DNA of 64,000 nt from G965115915 sp965115915 (GCA_965115915.1 OZ220483.1:1054001-1118000), one strand, 5' to 3'. Counted from the first letter of the stretch, positions 17,118 through 27,373 are shown. Program-made: numbers and translations. The notes: a model not told the origin generated them from the sequence alone.

Positions 17118-17837
17118 ATGCCACAGCCCACTTTCCCACGGATACCAAGCCATACCGGGTCCGCCTGTCTGAAAGTCCTGCTGCTGTCATGGGTGTTGCT
17201 GACCGCCCCCGGCTGCGCCAGTAACCGGGCCATGGACGCACGCGACCCGCTGGAAGGCGTCAACCGCAATATCCACGCATTCAACGAGGTGACAAACGAA
17301 AAGCTGTTCAACCCGCTGACGCGCCTGTATCGCGCCATCACCCCGGATTTTCTGGACCGTGCCATCAGCAATGTTTTCAACAATCTGGGAAGCATCGCGA
17401 ATATCGCAAACAACCTGCTGCAACTGCAAATCAATCAGGCCGGGGCGGAACTGGCACGCCTGGCATTCAATTCAAGCCTGGGCCTGGGTGGACTGATCGA
17501 TGTGGGTTCGCACGTGAACCTGGAAGAAAACCCCGAGGATTTCGGCCAGACCCTGGCGGTCTGGGGCGTGCCTGCGGGACCCTTCATCATGGTGCCGTTT
17601 TTCGGCCCCGCAACGGTGCGCGACATTTCCATCTCCATCGTGGATATCGCCCTGCTCTCTCCCATCTCCTATCTCCGCAACACCCCGGCACGGGCCGGGC
17701 TGATGGGTCTGGAATACATCGACTTCAATTCCGACCTCAAGGCTGCAAAAACCTTGCTTGCCGCAGCGGCCGTGGACGAATACGAGTTCACCAAGAACAT
17801 CTACTTTGAAAAGCGCGCACAGGACCTGTTGGAATAG
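17118..17837 (+). CDS. mlaA: MlaA (VacJ) outer-membrane lipoprotein
   Basis: 239 residues from ATG 17118. A signal peptide (LKVLLLSWVLLTAPG) ends in a lipobox with the acylated Cys33 (APGC). The mature protein begins RDPLEGVNRNIHAFNE, the MlaA signature, and contains NLGSIANIANNLLQ, EDFGQTLAVWGVP and PFFGPATVRD. It removes mislocalised phospholipids from the outer leaflet and passes them to the MlaC/MlaFEDB pathway; those genes are not in the window. Convergent with dsbB. Confidence 0.95.
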   Translation: MPQPTFPRIPSHTGSACLKVLLLSWVLLTAPGCASNRAMDARDPLEGVNRNIHAFNEVTNEKLFNPLTRLYRAITPDFLDRAISNVFNNLGSIANIANNLLQLQINQAGAELARLAFNSSLGLGGLIDVGSHVNLEENPEDFGQTLAVWGVPAGPFIMVPFFGPATVRDISISIVDIALLSPISYLRNTPARAGLMGLEYIDFNSDLKAAKTLLAAAAVDEYEFTKNIYFEKRAQDLLE

Positions 17838-17912
17838 TCCGCTCCCGGCGCGTGGCAAGCGCGCAACGCACACCCCGCCACCACTGCAAGACACCGACAC
17901 ATGGCGTCTTCA

Positions 17913-18425
17913 TCATCCGGTAATACGGCGCGCATAAAACATCCCCACCGTCGCGACAATCAGCAGCAGCAAAAAGTTGACGACACTCCACTCCGGGATG
18001 CTCAGTCCAAGAAACCGCCACTGCACCTCCGCACACTCGCCGGAACCCGACAGGATCATCTGCAAGGCCTCGCGCAGAGGAAACACCTCCAGCATATAAT
18101 CCAGGCCGGGCCCGCAGGCGGGCACCTGGTCGGCGGGCAGGTGCTGCAACCTGACATGCTGCACCGCCACGGCAAGGCCCGCCAGCAGCGCCACAATCAC
18201 CGGGACACTGTACAGACGCAATCCCAAATGGCCCGGTTTGTGTATCGCCGCCGGCAACGCGACCACCGCCACCACCAGATACGCCAGGCGTTGCAGCGCG
18301 CACATCGGACAAGGCTCAAGCTGTCGGGCATGCTCCAGGTACAAGGCGAAAACCAGCAGGGCCACACAATAAGCAAACAGCGCAAAAAACCAGATTCTGG
18401 CATTCAGCGACAGTCGAAACGCCAT
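17913..18425 (-). CDS. dsbB: Disulfide bond formation protein DsbB
   Basis: 170 residues from ATG 18425, overlapping the ffh stop as TGATG. Four transmembrane segments. Redox pairs are Cys39-x-x-Cys42 (EPCPMCALQR) in the first periplasmic loop and Cys104 with Cys131 in the second. It reoxidises DsbA and passes electrons to quinone. The standard DsbB size and cysteine pattern make this secure. Confidence 0.95.
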   Translation of the reverse strand: MAFRLSLNARIWFFALFAYCVALLVFALYLEHARQLEPCPMCALQRLAYLVVAVVALPAAIHKPGHLGLRLYSVPVIVALLAGLAVAVQHVRLQHLPADQVPACGPGLDYMLEVFPLREALQMILSGSGECAEVQWRFLGLSIPEWSVVNFLLLLIVATVGMFYARRITG

Positions 18426-19792
18426 CACGGCTGCATTCCAGGTGGTAAACCGCCTCCCAGATGCCGCATCATTTTCCGCATGCCTCCCTTGCTGGACATC
18501 CGCTTCATCATCTTCTGCATTTGCTTATGCTCCTTGAGCAAGCGGTTGACCTCCTGTATCCGTGTGCCGGAGCCTGTGGCTATGCGCCGCTTCCTGGAGC
18601 CATTGATGATATCCGGACGCCGCCGTTCGCGGCGGGTCATGGAATCTATGATCGCAATCGAACATCGGGCATGCCCATCACCCACACCGACCGCCGCGTT
18701 TTTCACCTGTTGGCCAACACCCGGCAGTTTCTCGAGCAGTTTGTCCACCCCCCCCATGTTCTGTACCTGCAACAACTGCTCACGCATGTCCTCCAGGTTA
18801 AAACCGCCGCCCCCCTTGCGCGCCAGCTTCTTTGCCTGCCTGGCGGAGGTTTCCAGCGCACCACGCTGCTCCATCTCCTCAACCAGGCTCAGTACGTCAC
18901 CCATGCCCAGTATCCTTGAGGCAATGCGCTCGGGATGAAACAGTTCCAGCGCGTCCGCCTTCTCCCCGGTGCCCATGAACTTGATGGGGACACCGGTAAT
19001 CGACCGCACCGTCAGCGCAACACCACCCCGCGCATCACCATCGATCTTGCTGAGTACCACCCCGGTCAAGGGGACCGCATCGGCAAAAACACGGGCCACA
19101 TTCACAGCGTCCTGACCCATCATGCTATCGATGACAAACAATGTCTCCTGCGGCTGCAAACGCTTATGCAACTGCCGCATCTCCCGCATCATCGCGTCAT
19201 CAACGTGCAAGCGTCCCGCGGTATCCACCAGTAACACGTCCGCACCCAGCGACTCCGCCTGCCGCCGTGCCATATCAACGATCGATTCAGGCTCGCTCAC
19301 GTCGGGGTCCTGCTGCCAGATCAGTTCATTGTCCATGGCCAGGGTCCGGAGTTGCTCCATCGCCGCCGGTCGATACACATCGCAACTGCATACCATGACC
19401 CGCTTTTTCTCCCGCTGTCTGAGCCAAACCCCCAGCTTCGCCGCGGTCGTGGTCTTGCCCGCACCCTGCAGTCCGGCCAGCAAAATCACTACCGGCGGCT
19501 TGGCCGCAAGCTGCAAACCCGGGTTTTGCTCGCCCATCAACGCGGTCAGTTCCTGATGCACGATGCGAACGAAAAACTGACCCGGACTGACGCCTGGCTG
19601 TATCTCGCGTCCGAGCGCACTATCACGCACCCGGTCCAGGAACTCCCGCACTACCGGCAGGGCCACATCCGCTTCCAGCAGCGCCATGCGTACCTCTCGA
19701 AGGGTATTGGAAATATTCTTCTCGCTGATGCGACCCTGACCGCGGATATTGCGAAGGCTGTGGGACAAACGCTCGGACAACTGGTCAAACAT
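18425..19792 (-). CDS. ffh: Signal recognition particle protein Ffh
   Basis: 455 residues. The N domain is followed by the GTPase G domain: G1 GLQGAGKTTTAAKLG (about 105), DTAGRLHVD, and TGVVLSKIDGDARGG. The methionine-rich M domain ends the protein (MQKMMKRM, GGMRKMMRHLGG). With 4.5S RNA it delivers nascent inner-membrane proteins to FtsY. It overlaps dsbB by one base, so the two are coupled. Divergent from ypjD across 87 bp. Confidence 0.97.
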   Translation of the reverse strand: MFDQLSERLSHSLRNIRGQGRISEKNISNTLREVRMALLEADVALPVVREFLDRVRDSALGREIQPGVSPGQFFVRIVHQELTALMGEQNPGLQLAAKPPVVILLAGLQGAGKTTTAAKLGVWLRQREKKRVMVCSCDVYRPAAMEQLRTLAMDNELIWQQDPDVSEPESIVDMARRQAESLGADVLLVDTAGRLHVDDAMMREMRQLHKRLQPQETLFVIDSMMGQDAVNVARVFADAVPLTGVVLSKIDGDARGGVALTVRSITGVPIKFMGTGEKADALELFHPERIASRILGMGDVLSLVEEMEQRGALETSARQAKKLARKGGGGFNLEDMREQLLQVQNMGGVDKLLEKLPGVGQQVKNAAVGVGDGHARCSIAIIDSMTRRERRRPDIINGSRKRRIATGSGTRIQEVNRLLKEHKQMQKMMKRMSSKGGMRKMMRHLGGGLPPGMQP

Positions 19793-19879
19793 GATACATT
19801 CCAGTGTTAGAATTGGTGCTCAGGATTGTAAATAATCCTATGCCATGCAGCAACCACCGCCCCTCCACGTCACCGGCCA

Positions 19880-20695
19880 ATGAATCAAACCCTGTTCCTC
19901 ACGCTCAGCATCGGCGCCTACCTCTGTGCGCTGGCGATGCTCGCACCAAAGTTCTGGCCCGGTCTTCCGCGCTGTCTGCTAAGTCACCGTGGCTCGTTGC
20001 TGGCCGCAATGGCGGGGCTGGTAACGCATGCCTTGCTGCTCGGAGAAATCCTGTTACACCCGCAGGGTCTCGACCTGGGCCTGTTCAACGCGCTGGTGCT
20101 GGTCGCCTGGCTGATCACCGCGTTACTGCTGTTCAGCCAATTCTGGAAACCTGCCGAGCCGCTACTACTGGCACTGGCCTACCCGGGCAACATCCTGATC
20201 CTGCTGCTGCAACGGATTTTCCATGAACACTACCTGCTGACAACGACCTTGTCTATCGGGCTGAAACTGCATATCGTGCTTTCCATCTCCGCCTACAGCA
20301 TACTGAGCATCGCCACCCTTCAGTCTCTGGTGCTGCATATGCGGCACCGTTCGCTGCGCAACAAACACCGTGCACAGATATACAACATCCTGCCTTCACT
20401 GGAAACCATGGACCGGCTGTTGATACAGTTTATCCTGGCCGGCTTCTTCCTGCTCAGCCTGAGCCTGACGTCCGGGATCGTATTTATTCAAGACCTGATG
20501 GCACAACATCTGGTGCATAAAACCACGCTCTCCAGCATCGCCTGGGGCATATACGGCATACTGCTCTGGGGGCACTGGCAAAAAGGCTGGCGCGGGGTGG
20601 CGCTCACCCGCTACGTGCTGGGAGCGTTCGTATTGCTGTTTCTGGCTTATTTTGGCTCCAAGCTGGCTCTGGAAATGATCTTCGACAAACGATGA
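19880..20695 (+). CDS. ypjD: YpjD/CcsA-like cytochrome c assembly family membrane protein
   Basis: 271 residues, about eight transmembrane segments. Conserved HIVLSISAYSILSIA and AWGIYGILLWGHW contain the family's histidines, related to the heme-handling CcsA/CcmF proteins. The position beside ffh and before the CorB/YfjD gene is the usual gammaproteobacterial context. The exact role is unknown. The stop overlaps the next gene as ATGA. Confidence 0.88.
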   Translation: MNQTLFLTLSIGAYLCALAMLAPKFWPGLPRCLLSHRGSLLAAMAGLVTHALLLGEILLHPQGLDLGLFNALVLVAWLITALLLFSQFWKPAEPLLLALAYPGNILILLLQRIFHEHYLLTTTLSIGLKLHIVLSISAYSILSIATLQSLVLHMRHRSLRNKHRAQIYNILPSLETMDRLLIQFILAGFFLLSLSLTSGIVFIQDLMAQHLVHKTTLSSIAWGIYGILLWGHWQKGWRGVALTRYVLGAFVLLFLAYFGSKLALEMIFDKR

Positions 20696-21981
20696 ACGAC
20701 ATCCCCCTCTCCATACTGTTTCTGATGCTGGGCATATCGATCCTGCTATCGGCCTTCTTCTCCAGTTCAGAGACCAGCATGATGGCATTGAACCGTTATC
20801 GGCTTCGGCATCAGACAAAGGATAAAAATCCTGCCGCGCTGCGTGTAGCAAAACTCCTGCAAAGGCAAGACCGACTGATTGGACTGATCCTGCTGGGCAA
20901 CAATCTGGTCAACATCATCGCCGCAACCATCGCCACGCTGATCGGCCTGCGTCTTGGCGGCGACCTGGGAGTCGCACTGGCACCGTTCATACTGGTGATC
21001 GTCTTTCTGATATTCGCGGAGGTGATACCGAAGACCGTGGCCGCCATGCACCCCGAGGGGATCGCGTTCCCCGCCTCGCTCCCACTGACGCTACTGATGA
21101 AGTTGCTGTATCCGGCGGTCTATGTCGTCAACCGTGCGTCCAACAGCATACTGACACTGTTTTCCCTTGACCCGGAGCAGACCAGCGACCAATCGCTGTC
21201 ACGTGAGGAACTGCACAGCATCGTGCACGGGGCAAGGCATCAGATACCCAAAAACCATCAACGCATGCTGATGAACATACTGGAACTGGAAGACATCACG
21301 GTAGAAGATGTCATGGTACCGCGCAATAAAATCAACATGGTCGACATCCAGGACAGTACACAGCAGATAATGGAATATGTCGCCAACGCCCGGCATGCCT
21401 GTCTGCCAGTGTATGACGATGATGTGGATAACATCATCGGCATCCTGCATCTGCGCCGCCTGCTCCGGCACAGCCCGCTGAACAATCGGGAGACAAGCGC
21501 CACCGGTTTGCCTGAAGACACGCTTTCCGAGCCCTACTTCGTCGCCAAAAGCACCTCACTGCAACAACAGTTACTGAACTTCCAACAACAAAAAGAGTAT
21601 CTCGGCCTGGTAGTGGACGAATATGGCACCGTACAAGGCCTGCTCACCATGACGGACATCCTGGAAGAGATCGTTGGCAAGTTCATCATCAACCTGCAGG
21701 ATTACGGACAGAACATGCAGCAGGAACCGGATGGCACCTGGCTGATCGACGGCTCCACCACCCTGCGCGAGATCAACCGGCACCTGCAATGGAAACTGCC
21801 ATCCGGCAAATCAAAGACCCTCAATGGACTGATCATGGAACACCTGGAGCAGATCCCCAGCTCGGGGATCAGCCTGCGCATTGACGACTACACGCTAGAG
21901 GTCACGAAGGTGGCGAACAAAGCGGTAAAAAAAGCCCGTATTAAGAAGGACAAAAAAGAAGAACCTGATGAAACAGATTAA
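20692..21981 (+). CDS. yfjD: HlyC/CorC-family (CNNM) transporter
   Basis: 429 residues. DUF21 transmembrane domain (about 1-190) with the N-terminal FFSSSETSMMALNRYRL signature; a CBS-pair domain (about 200-330: VEDVMVPRNKINMVD, LVVDEYGTVQGLLTMTDILEE); a C-terminal CorC_HlyC domain (about 345-420); and a lysine-rich tail. CNNM/CorB proteins export magnesium and related cations. ATGA overlap with ypjD shows co-translation. Confidence 0.93.
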   Translation: MNDIPLSILFLMLGISILLSAFFSSSETSMMALNRYRLRHQTKDKNPAALRVAKLLQRQDRLIGLILLGNNLVNIIAATIATLIGLRLGGDLGVALAPFILVIVFLIFAEVIPKTVAAMHPEGIAFPASLPLTLLMKLLYPAVYVVNRASNSILTLFSLDPEQTSDQSLSREELHSIVHGARHQIPKNHQRMLMNILELEDITVEDVMVPRNKINMVDIQDSTQQIMEYVANARHACLPVYDDDVDNIIGILHLRRLLRHSPLNNRETSATGLPEDTLSEPYFVAKSTSLQQQLLNFQQQKEYLGLVVDEYGTVQGLLTMTDILEEIVGKFIINLQDYGQNMQQEPDGTWLIDGSTTLREINRHLQWKLPSGKSKTLNGLIMEHLEQIPSSGISLRIDDYTLEVTKVANKAVKKARIKKDKKEEPDETD

Positions 21982-22127
21982 ATTGTTCGTGTTTCCGGAC
22001 ATGGTCGGTGGCCGGTGCCGCACTCGCGTGGTGCCACCACCGTATCCCGACAGACCCGTGGCCTGAATGAAGCCGCTATACTCCCCCGGAAGTCGCGGCC
22101 TGGGTCGCCAATTTTGAACCACATCAG

Positions 22128-22164
22128 ACCTGACCGGGTTTTTCCATCTACATGGACCACGTCA
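22128..22164 (-). mobile_element. Degenerate right tip of the IS3-family element
   Basis: The ACCGGGTTTTTCCATCTACA segment followed by TGGACCACGTCA matches the tip at 28624 with several changes. A second tip-like TTGAACCACATCA lies just before it (22113-22125). Both sit beside the repeat block at the inferred inversion breakpoint. Confidence 0.5.
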
Positions 22165-22289
22165 GCAAGACCCCTCCCCGAAAGGCTGACGCCTTTCGAC
22201 CCTCCCTCAAGGGGAGGGTGATGACACCGGGCAATGGTCAACTCACCGTATGGCCAAGTCTCCGCAGGCGCATGGTCGTGCATCCACAC

Positions 22290-22915
22290 ATTGCCGCTAT
22301 CAATCGCTTCCCCGGGGAGTTCGCGGAAGCCGGGCCGCCGGGCGGTGGCGGCTGCGGTTGGGGCAGACCGAGACCCCCCACAGCCTCACCGCCGTGCATC
22401 CGCACATTGCCGCTATCAATCGCTCCCCCCTGGAGGGGGAGCCGGCAAGCCAAGGGCGTCAGCCCGCAGGCGCGCCGGTGGGGGGCAAAAGCCAGGGCCC
22501 CGAGCGTATGCGCCACCTCCGCCCAGCCAGCAAACCACCGAGCCGTTGCACAATCCAATCACTCCCCCTGGGAGTTCGCGGAAGCCGGGCCGCCGGGCGG
22601 TGGCGGCTGCGGTTGGGGCAGACCGAGCCCGCACAATCTCACCGCCGTGCAGCCGCACATTGCCGCTATCAATCGCTCCCCCCTGGAGGGGGAGCCGGCA
22701 AGCCAAGGGCGTCAGCCCGCAGGCGCGCCGGTGGGGGGCAAAAGCCAGGGCCCCAAGCGTATGCGCCACCTCCGCCCAGCCAACAAACCACCGAGCCGTT
22801 GCACAATCCAATCACTCCCCCGGGGAGTTCGCGGAAGCCGGGCCGCCGGGCGGTGGCGGCTGCGGTTGGGGCAGACCGAGCCCCCACAATCTCACCGCCG
22901 TGCGCCCAAACAGGC
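22290..22915. repeat. Tandem GC-rich repeats, about 254-bp period
   Basis: Two alternating modules. Module A (GAGTTCGCGGAAGCCGGGCC onward) starts at 22317, 22572 and 22825. Module B begins with the hairpin GCTCCCCCCTGGAGGGGGAGC at about 22422 and 22675 and runs on through GGCGCGCCGGTGGGGGG. Module B also occurs at 28379 in the same orientation, and in reverse orientation at 56945-57755 and near 58750-58885. Frames crossing the block are open on both strands because of the sequence bias and are not genes. Confidence 0.9.
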
Positions 22916-23020
22916 ATTGGCTTAATGGCGACTTTTGCACTATGATGCCGGAACAGGGCCATCCATCCGCCTTGGATGCGAGAACCGTATTATTTTTGCA
23001 GTCTTTCGGGAGTCTTTGCG

Positions 23021-23470
23021 ATGGAAGTCATATTGCTCACAAACATTCCGGGCCTGGGCAAACTCGCCCAGCGGGTACAGGTACGCCCGGGCTATGGCCG
23101 AAACTACCTCATCCCCCAAGGCAAGGCGCTACCGGCTACCCCGGAGAATATCCGGGACACCGAAAGTCGCCGTCAGGAATTGATGCACCTGGCGGAAGAC
23201 GCCAATGCCTCTGCCGTCGCACGGGCTGAAAAACTCAGTGAAGTCACTCTCCGGATCAGCCGCAGGGCGACTACGGAGGGCAAGCTGTTCGGCTCGGTCA
23301 GCGCCCGGGATATCGCTGAAGAAGTCCACAATACGACCGGCATGGAACTCTCCAAAAACGAGGTTTTACTGGAGGCCGGGGCGCTGCAAACCACGGGTGA
23401 ATACGAGATCAACCTGCGACTGCCCGGGAATGTGCCTGCCACCCTGAGGCTCGTCGTGGTCGGTGAGTAG
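23021..23470 (+). CDS. rplI: Ribosomal protein L9
   Basis: 149 residues from ATG 23021 with GGGAG 9 bp upstream. The N-terminal signature MEVILLTNIPGLGKLAQRV, then GYGRNYLIPQGKAL, is typical L9; the C-terminal domain ends in YEINLRLPGNVPATLRL. It binds 23S rRNA at the base of the L1 stalk. Normally it follows rpsF, rpsR and a DUF2232 gene; here those three lie 36 kb away on the other strand, and a repeat block sits directly upstream. Confidence 0.97.
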   Translation: MEVILLTNIPGLGKLAQRVQVRPGYGRNYLIPQGKALPATPENIRDTESRRQELMHLAEDANASAVARAEKLSEVTLRISRRATTEGKLFGSVSARDIAEEVHNTTGMELSKNEVLLEAGALQTTGEYEINLRLPGNVPATLRLVVVGE

Positions 23471-23490
23471 CGCCAGGCGGCCCTGCTGAA

Positions 23491-24924
23491 ATGGCTGAAC
23501 CGCACAAACATCAGGACCCGCACAAATCCTCCGAACCCGTTTCCCTGCGCAAGCCGCCACATTCCATTGAGGCGGAACAGCATGTCATCGGCGCCCTGCT
23601 GCTCGACCGCAACGCACTGATCCAGGTAGGCGGTCGCCTGCACGAAACGGATTTCTATCGCAGGGAACACGCGTTGATCTACCGTGCCATCCAGGATCTG
23701 GACAACAAGGCGCAACCCATCGATGTGGTCACCGTCTCCGAATGGCTGGAAAACCACCAACTGCTGGATCAATGCGGTGGCCTGACGACCATCGCCAGTC
23801 TGGCGGAGAACGTGCCTGTGGTCAGCAATATCGAGGCGCATGCCAATATCGTGCGCAAACGCGCCGTACTCCGGCAATTGCTTCAGGTCATCAGCACCAT
23901 CGGTGAAACGGTCTACAACCCGGGCGGAATGGAATACAGCGAAATCCTGGACCAGGCCGAAACGCTGGTATTCTCGGTCGCCGAGGAAGACACCCGGATC
24001 CAGCACCAGTACAAACAGATCAACGAACTGCTGACCGGCGCGCTCGATCACATCGGCGAACTCTCCAGCGCAAAAAACCCGATCACCGGACTGCCTACCG
24101 GTTTCATCGATCTGGACAAAAAAACCGCCGGCCTGCAAAGTTCCGACCTGATCATCATCGCTGGCCGCCCCTCCATGGGGAAGACCGCACTGGCGATCAA
24201 TATCGCCGAGCATCTGTGTATACATGAACAGAAGTCGGTGGCCATCTTCAGCCTGGAGATGGCCGCGGAACAATTGGCGATCCGTATGCTGGCCTCACTG
24301 GGCAACATCAATCAGCAACATATCCGCACCGGACGCCTGGATGATACCGACTGGACACGACTGACCTCGGTGACCGAGATGCTGGCCAATACCCGGATGT
24401 TTATCGATGACACCGCGGGACTGACACCGGAAGAACTGCGCGCCCATGCGCGCCGTCTGAAACGGGATGAAAATATCGATCTGATCATCGTCGACTATTT
24501 GCAGCTTATGCAAAGCAAAGGCCCGATTGAGAATCGCACCACCGAGATAGCCGGCATATCCCGTGCCCTGAAAAACATGGCAAAGGAGCTGAATATTCCG
24601 GTCATTGTGCTGTCGCAGCTCAACCGCAGCGTGGAACAACGGCCGGACAAGCGCCCAATGATGTCCGATCTGCGTGAGAGCGGTGCCATTGAACAGGACG
24701 CCGACGTGATACTGTTCATCTACCGTGACGAGTTCTACAACCGGCAATCCAGTTCCAAAGGGGTCGCCGAGGTCATCATCAGCAAACAGCGCAACGGCCC
24801 GATCGGGATGGTCAAGCTGGCGTTTCGGGACAAGTACACCCGCTTTGAAAACTATACCGCGATAGAAGTGGACAGCTCTCCGGAACAAACCTATTACGCA
24901 TCTACGCAGGGCTCCTATCCATGA
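23491..24924 (+). CDS. dnaB: Replicative DNA helicase DnaB
   Basis: 477 residues. The N-terminal domain starts PPHSIEAEQHVIGALLLD. The RecA-like helicase domain has Walker A GRPSMGKTALA (about 225-235), Walker B IDLIIVDYLQLM and the ISRALKNMAKEL and QRPDKRPMMSDLRESG motifs. It unwinds DNA ahead of the replication fork as a hexamer. No intein. It is 20 bp downstream of rplI and overlaps alr by ATGA. Confidence 0.98.
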   Translation: MAEPHKHQDPHKSSEPVSLRKPPHSIEAEQHVIGALLLDRNALIQVGGRLHETDFYRREHALIYRAIQDLDNKAQPIDVVTVSEWLENHQLLDQCGGLTTIASLAENVPVVSNIEAHANIVRKRAVLRQLLQVISTIGETVYNPGGMEYSEILDQAETLVFSVAEEDTRIQHQYKQINELLTGALDHIGELSSAKNPITGLPTGFIDLDKKTAGLQSSDLIIIAGRPSMGKTALAINIAEHLCIHEQKSVAIFSLEMAAEQLAIRMLASLGNINQQHIRTGRLDDTDWTRLTSVTEMLANTRMFIDDTAGLTPEELRAHARRLKRDENIDLIIVDYLQLMQSKGPIENRTTEIAGISRALKNMAKELNIPVIVLSQLNRSVEQRPDKRPMMSDLRESGAIEQDADVILFIYRDEFYNRQSSSKGVAEVIISKQRNGPIGMVKLAFRDKYTRFENYTAIEVDSSPEQTYYASTQGSYP

Positions 24925-26009
24925 CCCGACCCGCACGGGTCTATATCAATTCCGCCGCCCTATTACACAATTACCAGCGCGTCCGTACCCTGGCCCCGCA
25001 TGCCCGGATAATGGCCATCGTCAAGGCCGATGCCTACGGCCACGGACTGACAACGGTTGCCAAACTGCTGACACAGGCCGATGCCTTCGGCGTAGCCTGC
25101 CTGGAAGAGGCGCAGACATTGCGCGACGCCGGGGTCTCCCAGCCGATTGTGCTGCTGGAAGGGATATACCAGGCTACCGAACTGGACCAGGTCAGCGCGC
25201 TGGAACTGGACATGGTGATACATTGCCAGGTCCAACTGGAGATGCTGTCGCATTATCCGGCGGTACGCCAGCGCCAACTCTGGCTGAAATTCGATACCGG
25301 CATGCACCGGCTCGGCTTCCCTCCCGATGCCCTGCCCGCGGTACTCGGGCAATGTGACGCGCTGGGACTGCACTCCCCGCCTCGCCTGATGAGCCATCTC
25401 GCGGCGGCAGGCGAGCCGGAGAACACGCTCAACCGGACGCAGCGACAGTGCTTCGAAGCACTGCGCCAGCAGGCCGGACTGGCAGCCTGCCTGGCAAACT
25501 CCGCCGCCCTGCTCGACGACCCGGAAACGCACTACGACTGGGTCAGGCCCGGGCTGATACTCTACGGGGCCTCTCCATTCCCGGACCGACAGGGCGCACA
25601 GCATGGACTGCAGGCGGTCATGACACTGGAATCGGAACTCATCGAGGTGCGTCAGCTAAAGGCACAGCAGGCGGTAGGCTACGGCGCCACCTGGCACACC
25701 CCGACAGCGATGCCGATCGGTATCGCCGCCATCGGCTACGCCGACGGCTATCCGCGGCACGCACCCAGCGGGACCCCGGTGCTGGTGCAAGGACACGCCT
25801 GCGCACTGGCCGGCCGTGTCTCGATGGACATGCTGGCAGTGGACCTGCGCAATTTTCCAACGGCGAAGGCGGGTGACACGATACAGCTTTGGGGACCCGA
25901 ACTGCCCGTGGAACGGATCGCCACGGCGGCTGGCACCATCCCCCACGCGCTGCTCAGCAATGTACACAAGCGCCTGCATTTCCATGAGCGCCGAACCACA
26001 CTCGGATGA
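24921..26009 (+). CDS. alr: Alanine racemase
   Basis: 362 residues. PLP-binding lysine in IVKADAYGHG (about Lys34); catalytic tyrosine in PIGIAAIGYADGYPRHAP; SMDMLAVDL near the C-terminus. It converts L-alanine to D-alanine for peptidoglycan. The order dnaB-alr is the usual gammaproteobacterial one; ATGA overlaps at both ends show tight coupling with dnaB and radA. Confidence 0.97.
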   Translation: MTRPARVYINSAALLHNYQRVRTLAPHARIMAIVKADAYGHGLTTVAKLLTQADAFGVACLEEAQTLRDAGVSQPIVLLEGIYQATELDQVSALELDMVIHCQVQLEMLSHYPAVRQRQLWLKFDTGMHRLGFPPDALPAVLGQCDALGLHSPPRLMSHLAAAGEPENTLNRTQRQCFEALRQQAGLAACLANSAALLDDPETHYDWVRPGLILYGASPFPDRQGAQHGLQAVMTLESELIEVRQLKAQQAVGYGATWHTPTAMPIGIAAIGYADGYPRHAPSGTPVLVQGHACALAGRVSMDMLAVDLRNFPTAKAGDTIQLWGPELPVERIATAAGTIPHALLSNVHKRLHFHERRTTLG

Positions 26010-27373
26010 GCCCGGCAAAGTCCCATTACCAATGTGATATCTGCGGTGCGCAGGCGCTGAAATGGTCGGGCCAGTGTCCCGCCTGCCAGGGCTGGAACAG
26101 CCTGCAGGAACTGGCCAACACCCCCCGACACGCGCCCTCAGACTCCAGCCCGGGCAATGCGGTCGTCTGTCTGGACCAGGTCCGTTCAGAACCCCTGCTG
26201 CGCCAGTCCACCGGGATACAGGAGCTGGATCGCACGCTCGGAGACGGCCTGATCCAGGGCTCTGTGGTACTGCTGGGCGGGGCGCCCGGCATTGGCAAAT
26301 CCACGCTGCTGATGCAGGCGCTGTCAGGTCTGTGCCAACAGGGGAAACTGCACGGCCTGTATGTCACCGCCGAGGAATCGCCCCAGCAAGTGGCACTGCG
26401 CGCCCAGCGTCTGGGTCTGGAACCGCAGGCGCTGCGCCTGCTCGGTGAGAATCTGCTGGATCGCATCCTGGACGCGGCCACACAGGAGCAGCCCCGGATC
26501 ATGGTGGTCGATTCCATACAGACCTGCTGCAACGAAGCGCTGTCCTCGGCGCCAGGTTCGGTGGCACAGGTGCGCGATTGTGCGGCACAACTGACACGCT
26601 ACGCCAAACAGACGGACACGGCCATATTCCTGGTGGGACATGTCACCAAGGAAGGGACACTGGCCGGGCCACGCATACTGGAGCATATGGTCGATACCGT
26701 GCTGTACTTCGAAGGCGAAACCTCCCAGCGCCATCGCATGCTGAGAACCGTCAAGAACCGTTTCGGCGCGGTGAACGAACTCGGGGTGTTCGCAATGACC
26801 GACCGCGGCCTGCGGGAGGTCAGCAATCCCTCCGCGATATTTCTCAGCAAGCACGACCACAGCATCCCGGGCAGCGTGGTGATGGTCACCCGGGAAGGTT
26901 CCCGACCTTTTCTGGTGGAAGTGCAGGCACTGGTAGACCGTTGTCACCACGACATGCCACGGCGCATGAGCCTGGGGCTGGAACAAAACCGCCTTGCCAT
27001 GATCCTGGCCGTGCTGCATCGGCACGCCAGTGTGGACACCAGCGGCCAGGATATCTACATCAATGTGACCGGTGGCGTGCGCATCACCGAGACCGCGGCC
27101 GACGTGGCGATACTACTGGCGGTATTTTCCAGTCTGCGTGACATCACCCTGCCTCAGGGTCTGGTGGTCTTCGGAGAGCTGGGACTGTCCGGCGAGATAC
27201 GGCCGGTACAAAACGGCGCAGAAAGACTGCATGAGGCCGTCAGGCACGGTTTCCACACCGCCATCATCCCGCATGCCAACAAACCGCGCAAAGCCATGGC
27301 CGACTTGCGGGTCATCGCGGTAAAGGACATCGCCACCCTGATGCAGGCCATCGCCGACGTGACGAGCGCATAG
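26006..27373 (+). CDS. radA: DNA repair protein RadA (Sms)
   Basis: 455 residues. A C4 zinc finger (YQCDICG and CPACQGW, residues about 10-33), Walker A LGGAPGIGKST (about 90-100), the RadA-specific VKNRFG motif, and a C-terminal Lon-like domain (about 290-450, with GLSGEIRPVQ). It is a branch-migration helicase in recombination. Last gene of the coupled rplI-dnaB-alr-radA run. Confidence 0.97.
   Translation: MSPAKSHYQCDICGAQALKWSGQCPACQGWNSLQELANTPRHAPSDSSPGNAVVCLDQVRSEPLLRQSTGIQELDRTLGDGLIQGSVVLLGGAPGIGKSTLLMQALSGLCQQGKLHGLYVTAEESPQQVALRAQRLGLEPQALRLLGENLLDRILDAATQEQPRIMVVDSIQTCCNEALSSAPGSVAQVRDCAAQLTRYAKQTDTAIFLVGHVTKEGTLAGPRILEHMVDTVLYFEGETSQRHRMLRTVKNRFGAVNELGVFAMTDRGLREVSNPSAIFLSKHDHSIPGSVVMVTREGSRPFLVEVQALVDRCHHDMPRRMSLGLEQNRLAMILAVLHRHASVDTSGQDIYINVTGGVRITETAADVAILLAVFSSLRDITLPQGLVVFGELGLSGEIRPVQNGAERLHEAVRHGFHTAIIPHANKPRKAMADLRVIAVKDIATLMQAIADVTSA

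Noticed and set aside
17901..18938. Plus-strand frame opposite dsbB and ffh
   Set aside because: Shadow of two certain genes with no recognisable domain.
22152..23229. Long plus- and minus-strand open frames across the 22.3-22.9 kb repeats
   Set aside because: The same peptide segments recur from tandem DNA repeats, in several frames and on both strands at once; no ribosome-binding sites and no family match.
23173..24273. Long minus-strand frame opposite rplI and dnaB
   Set aside because: Shadow of two certain core genes.
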